A DNA stretch of 64,000 nucleotides from assembly GCA_027078745.1 (NCBI GenBank), contig JALWWO010000009.1:62001-126000 (forward strand). Reading direction: 5' to 3'. This document shows positions 60,646 to 64,000 of this stretch, in pieces (position 1 is the first letter of the stretch; each line of letters opens with the position of its first letter). Below the pieces are notes generated by a model. That model was not told the origin of the DNA, searched no databases, and worked only from the letters and a program-made list of their open reading frames with translations. Source of the DNA: Chromatiaceae bacterium (GTDB taxonomy: Bacteria; Pseudomonadota; Gammaproteobacteria; Chromatiales; Chromatiaceae). The translations under genes were made by a program, and so were the position numbers.

Positions 60646-62076
60646 CTATGTCTGGGCTGCGCGGTGCTGGATATAGGCGAGGGCGCGATCGATGCGGCGC
60701 AGGGTCGCTTCCTTGCCCACCAGCTGCAGGGTTACATCGATGCTCGGAGAAGCCGCCCGCCCCACCAGGGCCACCCGCAGGGGCTGGGCCACCTTGCCCA
60801 GCTTGCGCTGCAAGCGTTCCGCCACCCCCTTGACCACCTGTTCCAAGGTGTAGGGTTCCCAGTCGTCCAGGGCGAGATCCTCCAGGGCTGCCCGCAGGGC
60901 TTCCAGGGGTTCCCGCGCCACTGGACGCAGATGCTTCTTTGCGGCGGTTTCGTCATAGTCCTCGAAATCCCGATACACAAAGGCGCTGATCTCCGCCAGC
61001 TCTACCAGAGTCTTCGCCCGAGGCGCCAGGACTTTCACCACCTGCACCAAGTCCGCACCCTGACTGGGATCGATGCCCAGCTTGCCCAGATGGGGGCTGA
61101 GGAGATGGGCGATGCGCTTGGGATCCGCCTGTTGCAGATAATGTTGGTTGAGCCAGGTCAGCTTTTCCCGATCGAAGGTGGCGGGGGACCGGTGCACCTG
61201 CTCCAGGTCGAACAGTTCGATCATCTCATCTAGGGAGAAAATTTCCTGATCCCCGTGGGACCAACCGAGCCGCACCAGATAGTTCAGCAGGGCTTCCGGC
61301 AGATAGCCTTGCTCCCGATAGGCCACCACGCTTACCGCCCCATGACGCTTGGAGAGCCGCGCCCCATCTTCTCCCAGGATCATGGGCACATGGGCATAGC
61401 GGGGCGGCTCCTGACCCAGGGCCCGCAGAATGTTGATCTGGCGGGGGGTGTTATTGAGATGATCGTCTCCTCGGATCACATGACTGATGCCCATGTCCCA
61501 ATCATCCACCACCACCGTCAAGTTATAGGTGGGGGAACCGTCGCTGCGCCGGAGGATCAGGTCATCCAATTCCTCGTTGTGAAACCGCAGCCGCCCGCGG
61601 ATCAGGTCTTCCACCACCACCACACCTTGATCGGGATTGCGGAACCGGATCACATGGGGTTGATCGGGGGAAACCTGCCGGTTGCGGCAATGCCCGTCAT
61701 AGCGGGGTTTGATCTTGGCCGCCATCTGCCGCTGGCGCAGGGCTTCCAAGCGTTCCTTGGAGCAGTCGCACCGATAGGCCAAGCCTTTCTGAAGCAAAGT
61801 TTCAATGACCTGTGCGTAGCGCTCGAATCGTTGGGTCTGATAGAAGGGCCCTTCATCGTATTCCAGGCCGAGCCAGGTCATGCCCTCCAGGATCGTATTG
61901 ACCGATTCTACTGTAGATCGGGTCAAATCCGTGTCTTCGATGCGCAGCACGAAGCGGCCCCCATGCTTGCGGGCGAAGAGATAGGAAAACAGGGCGGTGC
62001 GCGCGCCCCCCACATGGAGATAACCGGTGGGGGAGGGCGCAAAACGGGTGCGAACAGTGGTCATGAGGCGATCCAT
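60646..62076 (-). CDS. gltX: Glutamate--tRNA ligase
   Basis: Charges tRNA-Glu. The 476 residues contain the class I signatures: [11 protein letters not shown] (HIGH-like) at the N-terminus and RLSKRHG (KMSKS-like). The zinc-region Cys ([14 protein letters not shown]) is present. The ATG at 62076 (GGAA upstream) is used; the ATG at 62064, giving [12 protein letters not shown], is equally acceptable. Confidence 0.96.
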   Translation of the reverse strand: MDRLMTTVRTRFAPSPTGYLHVGGARTALFSYLFARKHGGRFVLRIEDTDLTRSTVESVNTILEGMTWLGLEYDEGPFYQTQRFERYAQVIETLLQKGLAYRCDCSKERLEALRQRQMAAKIKPRYDGHCRNRQVSPDQPHVIRFRNPDQGVVVVEDLIRGRLRFHNEELDDLILRRSDGSPTYNLTVVVDDWDMGISHVIRGDDHLNNTPRQINILRALGQEPPRYAHVPMILGEDGARLSKRHGAVSVVAYREQGYLPEALLNYLVRLGWSHGDQEIFSLDEMIELFDLEQVHRSPATFDREKLTWLNQHYLQQADPKRIAHLLSPHLGKLGIDPSQGADLVQVVKVLAPRAKTLVELAEISAFVYRDFEDYDETAAKKHLRPVAREPLEALRAALEDLALDDWEPYTLEQVVKGVAERLQRKLGKVAQPLRVALVGRAASPSIDVTLQLVGKEATLRRIDRALAYIQHRAAQT

Positions 62077-62116
62077 TTTTCCGAGGTTGGACGGGTTGCT
62101 TTGCCGCTCGCGGACC

Positions 62117-64000
62117 CTATTCCTGAATCTGTTTCAGTGCTTGGAGCAGGGGATCGAGCTTGGACAGCACCCCTTGCAAGCGGGGTTCTAGGGCCGCGCG
62201 CTCCCCCTGCTTCAGGGCATCTTCCAGGGCACGAGCGGCTTCCTGCACTTCTTGGGCGCCGATCGTGCCCGCAGTGCTCTTGAGATCGTGCGCAAGGCGG
62301 CGGGCTTTTCTCGGTTCCTGCTCCAAGGCCGCTCGAAAGGCGGGCCCGAAATTCTCTTGGCTTTTGAGAAAGATCCCCAGCAATTTCCGATATAACTTCT
62401 CATTTCGGCCGGCGATTTGCATCCCCTGCTGCACATCTAGCCCGGGGATGGTCTCTAAACAACGGAATTTGACTGCTGGTTGTTCCATGGTTTCTCCCTG
62501 CCTGTATTGCTTGGGTGGCAACCAGCGGGCGATGGTGGAAAACATCTGCGCTTCATTCAAAGGTTTGAGGATGTAATCGTTCATGCCCGCCGCCTTTGCC
62601 TGTTGCTGGTCACTGGGCAATACATTGGCGCTCATGGCGAGGATAGGCAGCTGCTGGAATCTGCGTTGCTCTCGAATTCTCTTCGCGGTCTGGTAACCAT
62701 CCAAGATGGGCATCTGAATATCCATGAGCACCAAATCAAACTCTGTTTGTGCCAACTGGGCCAGGGCCTCTTCTCCGTGTTGGGCCAGTTGTACCTGCGC
62801 ACCGCGCCTGCGCAACAGCGCCAACGCCAATTCTTGATTGAGCAGATTGTCTTCCACCAGCAGAATCCGCACCCCATCCAGGCGGATGGCAGCCGATTCA
62901 GGTTGATCCACGGGTTCAGGCAGCCCAGCTGCTTCGCCTCGGGGGAAAACTAGGAGAACTCGAAACTGAGAACCCCGATGCAAGGTGCTTGTTACCTGGA
63001 TTTCCCCTCCCATGAGATCGACCAGCCGTTTGCAGATGACCAAGCCCAGACCGGTGCCCCCGTAGCGGCGGCTGGTGGAATCGTCCGCCTGACTGAAGGC
63101 TTGGAACAGCGCCCGCTGTTGGTCTTCGGTCATGCCGATGCCTGTATCCCGTAGGTTAAAGGCAATCCGAACCTGATCGGCCTCTGCAGCGAGTTGCTGC
63201 ACCTGGAAGTGCACTTCTCCCGCGTTCGTGAATTTCACCGCATTGCCGCCCAAGTTGATCAGGATCTGCCGCAGTCGCAGGGGATCGCCTCGCAAGACCT
63301 CAGGCAATTTGGGATCCACCTCGATGCGCAGCTGCAACCGTTTCTGTTCCGCGAGGGGCTGGAGCAAAGCGACAAAATCATCGATTACCTCCGACAACCG
63401 AAAATCGATCGCTTCCAGCTTAAGCTTCCCCGCCTCGATCTTGGAAAAATCCAAAATATCATTGAGGATATCCAGCAGGGCCGTAGATGCACGGTGTACC
63501 TTTGCGATCAGCTGATTGCGCTCCTCGTCCTGATCGGTCTCCAGCGCCAGTTTGGACATACCGATGATGGCATTCATGGGCGTGCGGATCTCATGGCTCA
63601 TATTAGCGAGGAAGGTAGACTTCGCTCGATTGGCAGACTCCGCCTGATCTCGGGCTTCCTGCAATCGCCGTTTGAGCTCATATTCTGCGGTGATATCTTC
63701 TTGCACCCAGAGTATGCCGGCGCTGAGGTCCTCTTTCTTAAGGGACTTTCCCAGGATCCGGCACTGAAACGAGGTGCCGTCTCCCCGCCGCACGCGGTGT
63801 TCCCCTCGGTAGATGCCGCCTGCCCGCAGCTCGGAATAAATCGCGCTTTCGATGGCGGTGTAGTCCTCCTCAGAACGGTAGAACTGTCGCGGAGAAAATC
63901 CCTGAATCTGCTCCCGCGACAGGCGAAACATCTGGCAGAAGGCTTCATTGCACCAAACGATTTCCCATCGTCCCTTCTTTAAGCGAACATAGATGATGCC
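62117..64000 (-). CDS. Hybrid sensor histidine kinase (PAS-HisKA-HATPase-REC-Hpt), 5' end cut by window
   Basis: Membrane-associated or cytosolic signalling kinase with an intramolecular phosphorelay. The frame stays open to the window end (627 codons), starting [20 protein letters not shown] within a PAS domain. Then HisKA ([19 protein letters not shown], with the phospho-His), HATPase ([16 protein letters not shown]), one receiver (LVLMDIQMP with the Asp, and the K of YILKP), and a C-terminal Hpt ([15 protein letters not shown], His intact). The N-terminal sensing part lies beyond 64000. No partner regulator is near. The ATG at 63931 is internal. Confidence 0.93.
   Translation of the reverse strand, partial: GIIYVRLKKGRWEIVWCNEAFCQMFRLSREQIQGFSPRQFYRSEEDYTAIESAIYSELRAGGIYRGEHRVRRGDGTSFQCRILGKSLKKEDLSAGILWVQEDITAEYELKRRLQEARDQAESANRAKSTFLANMSHEIRTPMNAIIGMSKLALETDQDEERNQLIAKVHRASTALLDILNDILDFSKIEAGKLKLEAIDFRLSEVIDDFVALLQPLAEQKRLQLRIEVDPKLPEVLRGDPLRLRQILINLGGNAVKFTNAGEVHFQVQQLAAEADQVRIAFNLRDTGIGMTEDQQRALFQAFSQADDSTSRRYGGTGLGLVICKRLVDLMGGEIQVTSTLHRGSQFRVLLVFPRGEAAGLPEPVDQPESAAIRLDGVRILLVEDNLLNQELALALLRRRGAQVQLAQHGEEALAQLAQTEFDLVLMDIQMPILDGYQTAKRIREQRRFQQLPILAMSANVLPSDQQQAKAAGMNDYILKPLNEAQMFSTIARWLPPKQYRQGETMEQPAVKFRCLETIPGLDVQQGMQIAGRNEKLYRKLLGIFLKSQENFGPAFRAALEQEPRKARRLAHDLKSTAGTIGAQEVQEAARALEDALKQGERAALEPRLQGVLSKLDPLLQALKQIQE

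Overview
The window is a dense, mostly housekeeping stretch of a chromosome from a free-living Gammaproteobacterium. The evidence is the tatABC and secDF-yajC sets, suhB/trmJ/cysE, type IV pilus motors PilT/PilU, an octaprenyl diphosphate synthase, HldE for LPS heptose, Mpl, and a tmRNA tag of the E. coli type. A Tyr/Trp/Gly/Pro-rich secreted protein resembling sulfur globule envelope proteins, a pyruvate:ferredoxin oxidoreductase and a Fur-box-headed feoAB pair suggest a microaerobic or anaerobic-capable chemolithotroph or methylotroph. The sequence alone does not fix the genus. GC is moderately high, codon use looks uniform, and I see no prophage, integron, CRISPR array or intact insertion sequence.

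Layout. 1-5.7 kb: a truncated EF-G paralogue diverging from pilT-pilU, then tRNA-Pro(CGG) only 4 nt behind ispB, and a small Fur-box-headed gene. 5.7-9.8 kb: a 1375-residue membrane protein of unknown function with a voltage-sensor-like segment. 9.9-14.1 kb: the overlapping dgt-tmcA-sulfotransferase operon. 14.2-17.7 kb: secreted proteins (NTF2-like, PpiC-type isomerase, large surface protein). 18.1-23.6 kb: export genes tatABC (TatC with an unusual C-terminal extension) and yajC-secDF, with a small K+ channel gene between them. 23.6-27.3 kb: cysE, trmJ, suhB, amiC-like. 27.5-32.8 kb: sulfur-globule-like protein with a palindromic promoter, feoAB, and a second EF-G-like GTPase. 32.9-40.4 kb: L,D-transpeptidase, Lpp-like lipoprotein, a chorismate lyase-like protein, a livFGMHJ-type ABC transporter, an ICMT-like methyltransferase and an unknown protein.

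41.2-50.9 kb: malQ, hldE-pilZ-NtrC-like regulator, PDZ protein, mpl, aroG, and a GH13 enzyme. 50.9-52.1 kb: ssrA (tmRNA) and smpB. The tmRNA gene is split in its T-loop by a 252-nt insertion with the hallmarks of a group I intron, which I consider the most notable feature of the window. 52.3-55.2 kb: a secreted protein built of about 12 cysteine-containing repeats, dispersed palindromic repeats, and the amrB-amrA pair. 55.2-55.9 kb: four tRNA genes (Pro-TGG, Arg-TCT, His-GTG, Lys-CTT) closed by a terminator. 55.9-64 kb: a dihydroorotate dehydrogenase-like protein behind nifJ, gltX, and a hybrid histidine kinase cut by the window end.

Shared themes are protein export and ribosome quality control (Tat, Sec, tmRNA/SmpB, two EF-G-like factors), tRNA modification (TmcA, TrmJ), envelope building (Mpl, HldE, amidase, L,D-transpeptidase) and iron control. 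Gene packing is tight: many start/stop overlaps, and two convergent pairs overlap tail to tail.
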